Source of the DNA: Owenia fusiformis
Lineage: Eukaryota; Annelida; Polychaeta; Sabellida; Oweniidae
DNA: 64,000 nucleotides
Direction: 5' to 3'
Assembly: GCA_903813345.2 (NCBI GenBank)
Contig: CAIIXF020000011.1
Coordinates: 30,498,166 to 30,562,165, forward strand
Part shown: positions 1 to 10,991 of the stretch, piece after piece
Numbering within the stretch: position 1 is the first letter of the stretch
How the letters are laid out: the number at the start of each line of letters is the position of its first letter
The notes under the pieces: generated by a model
What the model saw: only the letters and a program-made list of their open reading frames with translations
The model's database searches: none
Told to the model about the DNA's origin: nothing
Made by a program: the position numbers and the translations under genes

Positions 1-301
1 ACATTATCTGTTTTTCGTAGTAGCATCCAAAGTAAAAAGCGGTTTTGCATTAACTCTGGATGTATATTTGTATACTTATCTTAAGTTGTGTTAGTCGTAG
101 TTTGGCTGTTATTTGCATAGCAAAACAAAAATTAGAGAGAATTTTGCGAAATTCAGTCAAGATTTAGAGATCCCTGACGTACTGGGTAGATCTATAACAA
201 GATATTGAAGTTGCTGAGGATCATTTGAAATAGATATGCATATTTGCAACTTAATTACAAATCGAATGCAACAACTGCCTGATGATGAACTGACACAATA
301 T

Positions 302-2252
302 TGTGGGAAATTTAGGAATTCCCCACTTTATGTTATTCAAATTAAAATGTTATAATTTTTGGTGAATTTAGAAGTTAATTGTTACGTGTCATTAACAATT
401 TAAGAGGGACTCTCCCGGGAGTTATTAATTACACTGGACCGAAAGGTAAAGTGTATTTCCCCTAAAATTGGTCACGTGGGATCCCTGATTTACAATAGTT
501 GAACCTGGGGCTTGAAGAAGAAGAAGCGTGAGGAAGATGGCGGCCATTTAGCTTTGGATTGATGCTGAAACTTGTGGAGATATCGTAGGAGATAAGTGTA
601 ACCTGTCATTAAGGATAGTGACATTTATTCGAGAAGTATTTTGTGCTGTTGTTGAGGCAGTTTAATCTACACGGAAGTAGGTTTATTGGACGTTTTGGAG
701 AGGGAAAAGCGGGAGAGAATTAGGGCCATGTGTGGTGTGACTACCTGTTGATGACCCGAAGTTTGGAGTAAGGTATCTAGAAGCAGGAAGACGCATGTGG
801 TAAGGTAACCTTTTTCTATGGCTCGTATTCCATAGCTTCAAATGATGTTGAGGATGATGATGTGCTGATCATCTATTATTTTTGAGAAGCAGTGAATTAT
901 TTATAAGACTTTATTAAAGGTGCATTTATGTGCGTTTAACTTTGTATTTCCAAGCTAAATATTTCCATCTGGCTGCCAGTGTTGTCTTCCAAGTGTTTGA
1001 TATCTAAGCCTGTGAATTTGATTCTCAGTTGCGGCATCTAAAAGTGAGCTGGAGGTAATTGGTACTTCCCGCGGAACTACCAGAGAGTGACTGGGAATCA
1101 GTGTTGTTTATTGTTGATCAGAACCTGATTTATACAGTATTTTTATGCTTACATCAGTTTGAGATCGAGAATAACCTTTTCATAATTGTGCTTTTGGTAT
1201 TTTCTTACTTTTGCTAATACAAGGGGAATCCATATCTCTGTAACAAATTAATTCATCATCCTTTAGCTTCTCTTAACAAATACTCATTATTTCATTCTCT
1301 CAACCCTTCTCGTGTACCATTGAAGAGCGAAAGATATTTGTGGAGTAAATTGATCTTTTGCCTTTGCTCCTCATGTGGATTATCAGGGAGTAATATAGAT
1401 TGTTCATTTCTCATTAGAATTACTCATCTCCAGCATTGTTTCACTCTTATTGTAAGAGCTAATTTATTCAGGTTTACTCATTGGCCTTACAGAATCTACC
1501 AGTGAGCTGAGAGTAATTATTACTCTCCGCGGAACTAACAGAGAGTAAGCCAGGAGTAATCTGAGAGTGGAAAGAGTAATTTGTAGAGTAAGCTGGGAGT
1601 AAGCTGGGAGCAGAAGGAGTAAGGAGTGATCGTAGGAGTAATCTGATCCTTAGAGCAATTAAGGAGTTACCGGAGGTTAGGCGTAATTGAGAGAGTAATC
1701 AAGGAGTAATTTGAGAGCAGGAGGAGTAAATTGAGAGTAATCATATTAGCAGAGGAGGAGCAACTTGAGGAAACCAAGAGTAAATTGAAGTAAGCTGAAG
1801 AATAGCCAGGAGTATTATTAATTTTGATGTGAGGAGTAACCAGAGCAACGACCCTAGAAGAGACGAAGCAGCAGAGTGAATATAATTTTCAGGACATTGA
1901 GAGTAGTATTTCTTTATGAACAATTCAGTGATGATAGACATTTGAGTTTGATTTTATTAGAGCATATGAGCAATAATAAGGACTTTGAGATTACTCTTTG
2001 AGTATAGGAGAATAAATAAAGACATTAGACATACATTATTTGCGTAAACTGATATTTTATTGTAACGTTTATTGTAATTGTATAAATATATGTGTTTTTG
2101 TTGCCATTAATTCTTGTCATGTACGTTTTCTTAAGCCGCAGTACCACCAAACCAGGTCTGCGCCCACGTAAATAATCTGTGAGAATCCCATAATAAAATA
2201 TTTGTCAGTGACTTGACCTCTCCACACTACCACATTTTGGCCAGGTCCGACA
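302..2252 (+). repeat. 5' LTR of the gypsy element
   Basis: 1951 bp, TG...CA. Every stretch I compared with the 3' LTR was identical. From about 1500 to 1930 it is purine-rich with many short gagtaa/gagagtaa units. Overlapping aataaa signals lie at 2011-2020. The terminus is near-palindromic (gtgggaaattta/ggaattccccac). The short ORFs inside are shared by both LTRs and do not look like genes. Confidence 0.93.
2011..2020 (+). promoter_or_regulatory. Overlapping polyadenylation signals in the LTR
   Basis: The sequence aataaataaa contains two overlapping AATAAA hexamers in the 5' LTR. The copy at 7692-7701 in the 3' LTR would serve the element's transcript. Confidence 0.5.
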
Positions 2253-2253
2253 T

Positions 2254-2270
2254 TGGTGGCAGCGTCGGGA
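2254..2270 (+). other. Primer-binding site
   Basis: tggtggcagcgtcggga starts one base after the 5' LTR. TGG at the 5' end matches the CCA end of a tRNA, as expected for minus-strand priming. I did not identify the tRNA. Confidence 0.7.
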
Positions 2271-2300
2271 TTTGCTTAGGGAGGACGTCCAAAAGAGAAT

Positions 2301-5300
2301 ATGGCAACTAAACCAGAGGAAGGGATGGAATATGTGGAATCCAAGATGGAAGGAAGAAGACAAGAGGAGGAGTCCGCTGATAACACTGTCTTCTTCAAAG
2401 GAGATACTGCTCAAATGGATATTGAGCTTGATGATACAGTGCCAGTCAGAAGAGACACGTTAAGTGGAACCGAATCTGCAAGACAAGCAGAGGAAAATCC
2501 AGCAGGAGCGAGGTCAAAGACTGGATACACAGTACAGGGAGAAGGTTATGGGATGACACCAGCAAGAAGTTACCCTTTAACATCCACTGTACTAGATGGA
2601 AAATCTCCAGGAGTAATTATGCCAATGGAACAGGAGCTACAGAGTCAACAATTCCAGATGTCTGTTTTAAACAGTCAAATGAAGGCTCTGGATCAACAAA
2701 ATAGAACTATGTATGAAGATCTGAGAAGGGAAGTTTACTCAGGTCAGGAAAATCTTCGAAGGGAAGTACATGCAGGTCAGAGAGAGATACAAACAGAGAT
2801 AGAGAGATTAAATACGAGTCACCATGAAGGCCAACAGGAAGTTAAGGGCTTTCTGTCTGAAATAATGCAGCGCCTCTCTGCTACTAAGGAGGACAGTTGT
2901 TTCACTTCTGATGAGTCAGAGAGTAAACAAAAGCAGGGTTACAAGAGTACAATGGCTGCAGATCAAGAGATAGAGCAGAAGAGTAGACTAGACTCTCAAC
3001 ATACTCCAACCAGAGTAAATACTCAGCCGCAAGGAGATGTATGTTCTGGCGTATATATGGAAAGACCATCACTTCAGAGACAGGATCGGTTTCTTGGTGA
3101 GGAATTAGCATCACATCTTGGCAAAGGATGGTCACAAGAAGCTAAGATGGGGGGTGATAGGTGGCCATTATCACAAGAATATGGAAGGAGTTACTCTGAG
3201 CAATTGAGAGAGCAGGGAAGGTCTGCTCCATTGCTCAGAGAGGAGACGTATCAGATGCCTACCCAATACTCCCGAGAGCAGTTGGCCCAGGAGGGGGATG
3301 GGGAATTCTGTGGTGCAGGAGTACTCGAGAGGAGTGAGATAAGGAGAAGTAGGAGACATTCCCTACACTCTCCGATAGAGTACCCTCTTGATCATCAGGA
3401 TGGGAGGCAACCAGAGGAACTCATTGGTAATGTACCAAATCCAAATCTAAGTAGAGGTACCCAGCAGAGGGTATCTAAGGAAGCATTAGCTCCAGAGGTG
3501 AAAGAGGAGAAAGCAGCAGAGTCAGTGATTGTTACCAAGGTTCTGGACATGTGTACCAAGTTAATCGAGTCCAACAAAGGTCCACGGGTGCGAATAAAGC
3601 CAACACAAATCTTCGATGGTAGTACACCTTGGAAAGACTACAAGGCATATTTTTCTACATGTGTAGAGAACAATGGCTGGACGCCAGGGGAGAAAAAGCA
3701 GTATTTGGCTACTAATCTTCGTGGAGACGCCCAACAATTGGTGCTAGAACTGGAAGAGAGCTATTCCTATGAGGACTTAATAGAGGCCCTAGAAAAGAGA
3801 TTTGGACCAGGGGGGAAATCCGACGTGTTTGAGGCTGAGTTGTGCAGCCGCACACGAAAGCCAAAAGAGTCCCTTCAGAGTTTGGGCCAGAATATCCGGC
3901 GTTTAGCTTCGTTAGCCTATCCTGAGATGAGCAGGATGGCTCAAGATAGACTTGCCAGAAGGAGCTTTGAGCAAGCCATACCAGATGATGACTTGAGGCA
4001 GGCCATTCACAGGAAGGATCCAGAAACACTCGATAAGGCCATTGAGGTAGCTCTCAAAGAGGAAAGCTACCAGGAATCGGAAAGAATCAGGAGAGGCCTA
4101 AAATCTAAGAGGGATCATAAAATCTTGCAAGTTGATGAGGAAGATGATATAAGTACTAAACTGCAGCAAATACTAAAACCAGTGGAGCAGTTACTCGAAA
4201 AGACACTGGGAAAGATGAGTAAGGATATAGCCGATATTGCTAACAGAGGACCTTCTAAACGTACATTCAGTTGTAAAAAGTGTGGAGAGGAGGGACATAG
4301 AGTAAGATGGTGTCCAACAATTACATGTTATAATTGTGACAAACCTGGGCATTTGTCATTTGACTGTCCATTACCTGAGAAGCCAAAAAGAGAGAAAGAT
4401 CAGTCCAGGACAGTAACCACCAATTCTGTGACTCCTGTGAGGTTTATGGCAGATCGTTATGAGGAGATAACTACAGGGAATAGAGAGGAACTGGTGCGGA
4501 AGATAGTAGCAGATGTGGATATCTGTGGCACTGGGATGGAATTCCTTGTAGATTCAGGAGCTGTTAGCAGTATGATAGGGTGGGGTTGCTACAATCGTAT
4601 TCCAAAGGAGCATCGCCCTCCTCTGAGACCCTTAGATCGACTCTTCACACAGGCAGATGGATCCCATTTAGCTGTGTATGGAATGATATCATGTGACATT
4701 GAACTAGATGGTAAAGTGATACCTATGAATATAGCGGTAGCAGATATTGCCCCTGATGGTATCCTTGGGTCGGAGTACTTATCTGCAAGCGGAGCCATTA
4801 TCGATTATCCTAATTTGAGAATTTACTTCAAGGTTCAGGAGAGAAAATTACAAAGATGTACTTTGGGAAAAGCACTTCAAGTAAGCAAGGTGAAAAGTCT
4901 TACTCATGAGAAAATCCAAAAGGGAGATATGATAGTACAAATTCAAAGGAGGAGGATACCGAAGATTATAAGAAAACATTTCCATCAGCGCCATAACTTA
5001 GAAGGAAATGAAAAGAGGAACCTTACTCTGGGTTGTAAATCGGTACAGAGTAGAGATGGAAACCCTACTTCTGGAGGCAGCTTGCCAAATAGTAGAGAGC
5101 GACCATTGGATCGGAGAGGAAGGCCTACTCAGAGTAACTCAGAAAATAAGGTAAGTAGTCGGAATATTAATGAAGTTCTAGTGAGTAAGGCAGTAGTACC
5201 AACCCCATACAACAGATGTCTGAGGGGAAAGATGGAGCATTTGGAAACAGGACCTCTTGGTGAAGAGAGTAAAACAAAGGAACTTTATCAGAGAAGGCCA

Positions 5301-5618
5301 TTCACAAGGAATAGAGTCAAAGGAGGGACCAGAGAAGACAACTCGCAGAAGAGCAAAGCTACATGGACTAGGAAGTTGTCACCCACTGAAAAAGGAGAAA
5401 TAATTTCTATTCCGAGATTCTGGATAAGGAAGAGTAGAGAGTCTGCCTTTTGCAGAGAGGTGCCAACGAGTAAAACAAAGATGCCAATACAGAGTAGGGA
5501 ACAATGTGTAGAGATCGGACTTACTCAGAGGGATAAGATGTTAGAGTGTGATAGAGGAGCCTTTACTGAGGACAGAGCACAGGACTACAGAGAGAAAAAT
5601 TCTTTTAAAAGACAGTGA
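2301..5618 (+). CDS. gag-pro: Gag-protease polyprotein of a non-autonomous gypsy element
   Basis: 1105-aa ORF from an ATG 31 nt after the primer-binding site. A charged, Gln/Glu-rich N-terminal third is followed by a Ty3/gypsy gag core (about 430-600) closely resembling residues 260-430 of the gag-pol at 37186. Two CCHC zinc knuckles start near residue 658 (C-x2-C-x4-H-x4-C twice). An aspartic protease follows, with active site DSGA at about 751 and a second ILGSEYL motif near 821. From about residue 845 the sequence is basic, low-complexity and resembles nothing I know. This is where RT, RNase H and integrase should be, so pol was lost and replaced by filler that happens to stay open. Gag would package RNA and the protease would process Gag; reverse transcription would depend on a relative. 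Confidence 0.88.
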   Translation: MATKPEEGMEYVESKMEGRRQEEESADNTVFFKGDTAQMDIELDDTVPVRRDTLSGTESARQAEENPAGARSKTGYTVQGEGYGMTPARSYPLTSTVLDGKSPGVIMPMEQELQSQQFQMSVLNSQMKALDQQNRTMYEDLRREVYSGQENLRREVHAGQREIQTEIERLNTSHHEGQQEVKGFLSEIMQRLSATKEDSCFTSDESESKQKQGYKSTMAADQEIEQKSRLDSQHTPTRVNTQPQGDVCSGVYMERPSLQRQDRFLGEELASHLGKGWSQEAKMGGDRWPLSQEYGRSYSEQLREQGRSAPLLREETYQMPTQYSREQLAQEGDGEFCGAGVLERSEIRRSRRHSLHSPIEYPLDHQDGRQPEELIGNVPNPNLSRGTQQRVSKEALAPEVKEEKAAESVIVTKVLDMCTKLIESNKGPRVRIKPTQIFDGSTPWKDYKAYFSTCVENNGWTPGEKKQYLATNLRGDAQQLVLELEESYSYEDLIEALEKRFGPGGKSDVFEAELCSRTRKPKESLQSLGQNIRRLASLAYPEMSRMAQDRLARRSFEQAIPDDDLRQAIHRKDPETLDKAIEVALKEESYQESERIRRGLKSKRDHKILQVDEEDDISTKLQQILKPVEQLLEKTLGKMSKDIADIANRGPSKRTFSCKKCGEEGHRVRWCPTITCYNCDKPGHLSFDCPLPEKPKREKDQSRTVTTNSVTPVRFMADRYEEITTGNREELVRKIVADVDICGTGMEFLVDSGAVSSMIGWGCYNRIPKEHRPPLRPLDRLFTQADGSHLAVYGMISCDIELDGKVIPMNIAVADIAPDGILGSEYLSASGAIIDYPNLRIYFKVQERKLQRCTLGKALQVSKVKSLTHEKIQKGDMIVQIQRRRIPKIIRKHFHQRHNLEGNEKRNLTLGCKSVQSRDGNPTSGGSLPNSRERPLDRRGRPTQSNSENKVSSRNINEVLVSKAVVPTPYNRCLRGKMEHLETGPLGEESKTKELYQRRPFTRNRVKGGTREDNSQKSKATWTRKLSPTEKGEIISIPRFWIRKSRESAFCREVPTSKTKMPIQSREQCVEIGLTQRDKMLECDRGAFTEDRAQDYREKNSFKRQ

Positions 5619-5970
5619 TTACATGTTGAGAAGTAGAGATTGAAATGGGTATACTTAGAGACGTTAAGTGATATATTTGTGTATGAAGAGTTTTATATGG
5701 AGTAGTTTAAAATAGAACCTAGTTGATAATTATTGTTTTCACATGTGATAAGTAAAATCAGGAGACACATACGTTAGAGGTTTTAAATTATGTAAAGTGA
5801 AGTGATTTAATGATGAGTTATTGTAACCTCATAGAGTGTGAGTAAATGAGGAGTTTTTGTAGCATCATAGATGTTAAGTGTTATTTTTATAGTTGATTGA
5901 ACTTTAGATTAAGATAGTCACTTGCTCATTACTTGAGTTAAGAGTAGCAATGCGAGGGCGCATTGATTTA

Positions 5971-5982
5971 AGATGGGGGGTG
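5971..5982 (+). other. Polypurine tract
   Basis: agatggggggtg lies directly before the 3' LTR, the expected place for the plus-strand primer. Confidence 0.65.
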
Positions 5983-7933
5983 TGTGGGAAATTTAGGAAT
6001 TCCCCACTTTATGTTATTCAAATTAAAATGTTATAATTTTTGGTGAATTTAGAAGTTAATTGTTACGTGTCATTAACAATTTAAGAGGGACTCTCCCGGG
6101 AGTTATTAATTACACTGGACCGAAAGGTAAAGTGTATTTCCCCTAAAATTGGTCACGTGGGATCCCTGATTTACAATAGTTGAACCTGGGGCTTGAAGAA
6201 GAAGAAGCGTGAGGAAGATGGCGGCCATTTAGCTTTGGATTGATGCTGAAACTTGTGGAGATATCGTAGGAGATAAGTGTAACCTGTCATTAAGGATAGT
6301 GACATTTATTCGAGAAGTATTTTGTGCTGTTGTTGAGGCAGTTTAATCTACACGGAAGTAGGTTTATTGGACGTTTTGGAGAGGGAAAAGCGGGAGAGAA
6401 TTAGGGCCATGTGTGGTGTGACTACCTGTTGATGACCCGAAGTTTGGAGTAAGGTATCTAGAAGCAGGAAGACGCATGTGGTAAGGTAACCTTTTTCTAT
6501 GGCTCGTATTCCATAGCTTCAAATGATGTTGAGGATGATGATGTGCTGATCATCTATTATTTTTGAGAAGCAGTGAATTATTTATAAGACTTTATTAAAG
6601 GTGCATTTATGTGCGTTTAACTTTGTATTTCCAAGCTAAATATTTCCATCTGGCTGCCAGTGTTGTCTTCCAAGTGTTTGATATCTAAGCCTGTGAATTT
6701 GATTCTCAGTTGCGGCATCTAAAAGTGAGCTGGAGGTAATTGGTACTTCCCGCGGAACTACCAGAGAGTGACTGGGAATCAGTGTTGTTTATTGTTGATC
6801 AGAACCTGATTTATACAGTATTTTTATGCTTACATCAGTTTGAGATCGAGAATAACCTTTTCATAATTGTGCTTTTGGTATTTTCTTACTTTTGCTAATA
6901 CAAGGGGAATCCATATCTCTGTAACAAATTAATTCATCATCCTTTAGCTTCTCTTAACAAATACTCATTATTTCATTCTCTCAACCCTTCTCGTGTACCA
7001 TTGAAGAGCGAAAGATATTTGTGGAGTAAATTGATCTTTTGCCTTTGCTCCTCATGTGGATTATCAGGGAGTAATATAGATTGTTCATTTCTCATTAGAA
7101 TTACTCATCTCCAGCATTGTTTCACTCTTATTGTAAGAGCTAATTTATTCAGGTTTACTCATTGGCCTTACAGAATCTACCAGTGAGCTGAGAGTAATTA
7201 TTACTCTCCGCGGAACTAACAGAGAGTAAGCCAGGAGTAATCTGAGAGTGGAAAGAGTAATTTGTAGAGTAAGCTGGGAGTAAGCTGGGAGCAGAAGGAG
7301 TAAGGAGTGATCGTAGGAGTAATCTGATCCTTAGAGCAATTAAGGAGTTACCGGAGGTTAGGCGTAATTGAGAGAGTAATCAAGGAGTAATTTGAGAGCA
7401 GGAGGAGTAAATTGAGAGTAATCATATTAGCAGAGGAGGAGCAACTTGAGGAAACCAAGAGTAAATTGAAGTAAGCTGAAGAATAGCCAGGAGTATTATT
7501 AATTTTGATGTGAGGAGTAACCAGAGCAACGACCCTAGAAGAGACGAAGCAGCAGAGTGAATATAATTTTCAGGACATTGAGAGTAGTATTTCTTTATGA
7601 ACAATTCAGTGATGATAGACATTTGAGTTTGATTTTATTAGAGCATATGAGCAATAATAAGGACTTTGAGATTACTCTTTGAGTATAGGAGAATAAATAA
7701 AGACATTAGACATACATTATTTGCGTAAACTGATATTTTATTGTAACGTTTATTGTAATTGTATAAATATATGTGTTTTTGTTGCCATTAATTCTTGTCA
7801 TGTACGTTTTCTTAAGCCGCAGTACCACCAAACCAGGTCTGCGCCCACGTAAATAATCTGTGAGAATCCCATAATAAAATATTTGTCAGTGACTTGACCT
7901 CTCCACACTACCACATTTTGGCCAGGTCCGACA
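5983..7933 (+). repeat. 3' LTR of the gypsy element
   Basis: 1951 bp, the same as 302-2252 wherever I compared them, including the gagtaa-rich zone at about 7181-7611. It is followed at once by the target duplication atat. Confidence 0.93.
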
Positions 7934-8084
7934 ATATTGATCAAATCAATGCTAGTTCTTACCTCGCTTCCTCATTCTAGAAAATGGCGATATAAAATGG
8001 CGGAAATGACATAGTACATCAAAAGTGTACTACGGCATATTTTGTCACTGTCACGTGACTGTATCTTGTCGATGGTTAGGCGTG

Positions 8085-9670
8085 GAAACACACGTTTCAA
8101 TTATAAACAATGTACTCAAGAACAAAATCTAAACAAAGGGCTAAAAGGGAAAGATCGAGAGCTTTACACAATTATAGAACTAAACGCTACTGCTTATATG
8201 GCAAATGAGTCGATAAAATTATAAAAACAAAAAGCAATTTTCAAGAAAGCATTTAAGCAATGAAACAATGGATAAACGATTATCTAATCTCCAAAATTCT
8301 GATCAGACTGGTGAGATCATAAAAGGTAAGAAATCTCTTACCTGAGAATACTACCAAGCTCTAAGACAGAGTTGGCATTCGTCCATGCTCTAATCTCTGA
8401 ATTTCAGTCATATCGTAGTATGCAACGAATGTACACTTCTATAATCGGCGTAGGCCAAATTCTTAATTGTTCGTTATTATTATGGATAAAAATAACATAA
8501 ACACAAATTAAAAAAGTACACTAGATACTTGGTACGGTTGCAAATAAAATGTAGGCTAGGGCAAGTCCCATGACCACATATTTTTATTCTTGTACAAATA
8601 AAAGCCTTAAAGAATTAAAGGTCCACTTTGCGTATTCTCAATATTTTTGGGAAAAATAAAGACTTTTTATTTGAATTCTATAGAATGTCCAATGTATTGA
8701 TAAGAACCCTGTCTTTCCTTTGACACCAACAACAGCTCAAACGGACCACATCAAAGCTTACAATAATAAATCAAAACATTTCGAACTGTCAGGCTATCTA
8801 TCAAGTTTTTATCAATGTCATTGAAAGATGGCGAAGTTGTTTGTATTACATAATACATTCATTTTTATAGAAGTGTCGCCATCATTTTAATCAAAAGTAA
8901 TTAAAAACATGCAATTTGTTTAGCATGTGCATGCATGCCTAATGATCTCTGAACTTCAAATGCTTTTTCTATGTGAGTTATTTTTTACTTGGTTCAGTAT
9001 TAAAGCAAATCAAACTTTGTTTCATAGTTGAGCGAGTGTGTGAGTAATATGTTTCAATACTTTTGTTTTTCTTCTAAATTAAGTATAGTGGACCTTTAAG
9101 TGACTATGGAACTTGAAAGTGTAGGGGGAGGGAGGGGGCGTGGGCAAAGTGGCCAGAATTTTATTGGAACATAGTGTGTAGATTTCTCGTTCCTTCGTTG
9201 TTATGGGAGAAAATGGGATACTTGAAGTTGTTGTTGTTTTACTTGACTCCAACTAACCAAACACCCACACACCCGCCTATTCCAGCTTGTGGGGTCGCAA
9301 TTGACAAAAATGACAATGGTATCTTTGTAGTGAGCAATTGAAAAAAGTTAAATGTTGATGATATTTTACATTCTGGGGTGTTTGGGGAAACTATCTTGGT
9401 CTGGATAGATCTGACATTTGGCTATGTATACAGTATTTGGGCCCAAAATTTCAAATAATGGGCCTCGGTGTCTGTCCAAGAAGTAGAACAACAGCAAACA
9501 TCTGAGTGATTTAAAAAAATAACAGGGACGCAAAAAGAATTGCAAAAAGTAATTTAAATTTGCAAAAATCGAGATGGAGGGGTCGGATATACTTGTCAAA
9601 AGGTGACGAAACTGGTCACACTCATCATGTATAAGAAATGAATTGATCAATCTCATGAAAAGAACACAAA
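8085..9670. other. Intergenic flank; partly related to 32.9-33.6 kb
   Basis: No gene is supported. Two patches resemble sequence upstream of SLC23 copy A: 8085-8140 resembles 32952-33005, and 9425-9500 resembles 33487-33560, in the same order and orientation. This may be the 5' flank of an older tandem unit whose gene would lie left of the window. The rest is AT-rich without recognised features. Confidence 0.4.
9124..9144 (+). other. Possible G-quadruplex
   Basis: Four G runs (5, 3, 5 and 3) separated by 1-3 bases fit the G3+N1-7 rule. There is no nearby gene to attach a function to. Confidence 0.4.
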
Positions 9671-10035
9671 AGAAACTGGCAAAACAGGCCACGTGACTGA
9701 TACTCTGAATTTGTATCAGACGCGAATACGAAGCGCGCGCTAAGTTCTTACTAAAATGGATCAATTTAAGGTACAATGGGCCGAATGAAAAGAAGAAGGG
9801 AGTTAGAAACTGGCAAAACAGGCCACGTCACTGGTATTCTAATTGAGAATTAGACGTGAATAAGAAGCCTATGCCAGGTTCTCTTACCCAAACTGATTTA
9901 TTTAAGGTACAATAGATCCATTTAAAAGAAGAAGTAAGTAAGAAACTGACAAAACAGGCCACGTAACTGGTACTCTTAATTTTTATCAGACGTGAATAAG
10001 AAGCTTACAGCTTATGCCAGGTTCTTACCTATCTA
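9671..10035. repeat. Three-copy tandem repeat, about 135-bp period
   Basis: Copies begin at 9671, 9805 and 9941 with agaaactg(g/a)caaaacagg, then a ccacgt...actg block, a cagacgtgaata block and a tttaaggtacaat block. Copies are diverged from each other. Confidence 0.8.
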
Positions 10036-10560
10036 GTCACGGCGTGCTTAGAGATAACTAGACTCTTGTCACGCTCTGCCCACGCCAGCTTTAAGCACTT
10101 CTAAATGTAAGTACACCTAGAAATCTCTAGATACACGGAGTTTCTAGACGAGTTAAGCACGTCTAGAAATGACTAGAAATTCAACTTTTGATGCAGTGCA
10201 AACATGAGTGCAAATTGATCAAAGTTCAAGTTTGTTCCTCTACTTTTGAACCTAGATAGTAGAAGCAGTATTTGAGAACACGTGGCATGGAATTGGATTT
10301 TATGCAGTACAATTGTGATAAAACATGCTTCACCCCAAAAGTTTCGGTTATCGATACAAAGTTAGGAGATTTATGCTCATAGTGATTTTTGGCAAGGTAA
10401 ACACTTCCAGAATAAGAAAATATGTGACAGCATTGCAACAGTTGTAGCTTAGGTAATGGGTTTTATCACCCATTTTTCAAAATGGCCGGCGCTTGTCACT
10501 AAAAAATAATTAATATCTAAGCATAATGAGAGGCAAAAGAGTAATCTTAAGGTCTAATAC

Positions 10561-10708
10561 TAAACAAATACTGGATGATCAGGAGCTGGATATGGCAGAA
10601 TACCTATTCGAGAAAAAATATTGGGCGAGGCGGCAGCCGAGCCCAATATTTTTTCGAGGATAGGTATTCTGGCCATATCCAGCTCCTGATCATCAAGTAT
10701 TTGTTTTA
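10561..10708. repeat. Long near-perfect hairpin
   Basis: Arms 10561-10626 and 10641-10708 pair with only a few single-base differences around a 14-nt loop (gaggcggcagccga). The right arm abuts the 14-bp inverted repeat at 10706-10719 that starts the Crypton-like element. It is either part of that element's end or an independent foldback element. Confidence 0.85.
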
Positions 10709-10991
10709 TTATGCACCTCCCAATCAAAGTTAAGTGGAGTACTTAAAATACAAAGAGATATGTATAAGCTGTCTTAAAACAAATAAACTAGTAATAAGAA
10801 GGAAATACTCATGTTTTATCAACAATAATACATTTATTACAAGGAATTTATTAATTCCAGAAACCTGAATATACAGATTAATACAAGTTAACAGCAACAT
10901 TTTACAATGGTTGAATAACAGACCATTTGGGAAACTGGTCTAACACATATGAGATGCTTTAAAAAGCAGTCAATGTTCAATAATCATAATG

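Larger units (their letters stand above)
302..7933 (+). mobile_element. Non-autonomous Ty3/gypsy LTR retrotransposon, recent insertion
   Basis: Two 1951-bp LTRs (302-2252 and 5983-7933, offset 5681) bound an internal region with a primer-binding site, one gag-protease ORF and a polypurine tract. LTRs start TG and end CA. A 4-bp target duplication atat flanks the element (298-301 and 7934-7937; 5 bp if the last LTR base is counted). The uninterrupted target is present in inverted orientation at about 56711-56722. No reverse transcriptase, RNase H or integrase is encoded, so movement would need proteins supplied in trans. Bases 5619-5970 between the ORF and the polypurine tract hold nothing I recognise. 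Confidence 0.93.
1..8084. mobile_element. TIR DNA transposon end, split by an LTR element (runs off the window's left edge)
   Basis: Bases 1-301 plus 7934-8084 read as the reverse complement of 56568-57015, the left end of the complete TIR transposon at 56568-58716. The right terminus ends ...gatggttaggcgtg at 8084. The rest of the element lies beyond the left edge. No coding capacity is visible in this part. The LTR retrotransposon 302-7933 was inserted into it, and the copy at 56.7 kb shows the uninterrupted target. Confidence 0.8.

Noticed and set aside
1320-1505. Short ORFs shared by both LTRs (1320-1505, 7001-7186 and the 66-codon pair)
   Set aside because: They recur because the LTRs recur; no start context, domain or conservation signal.
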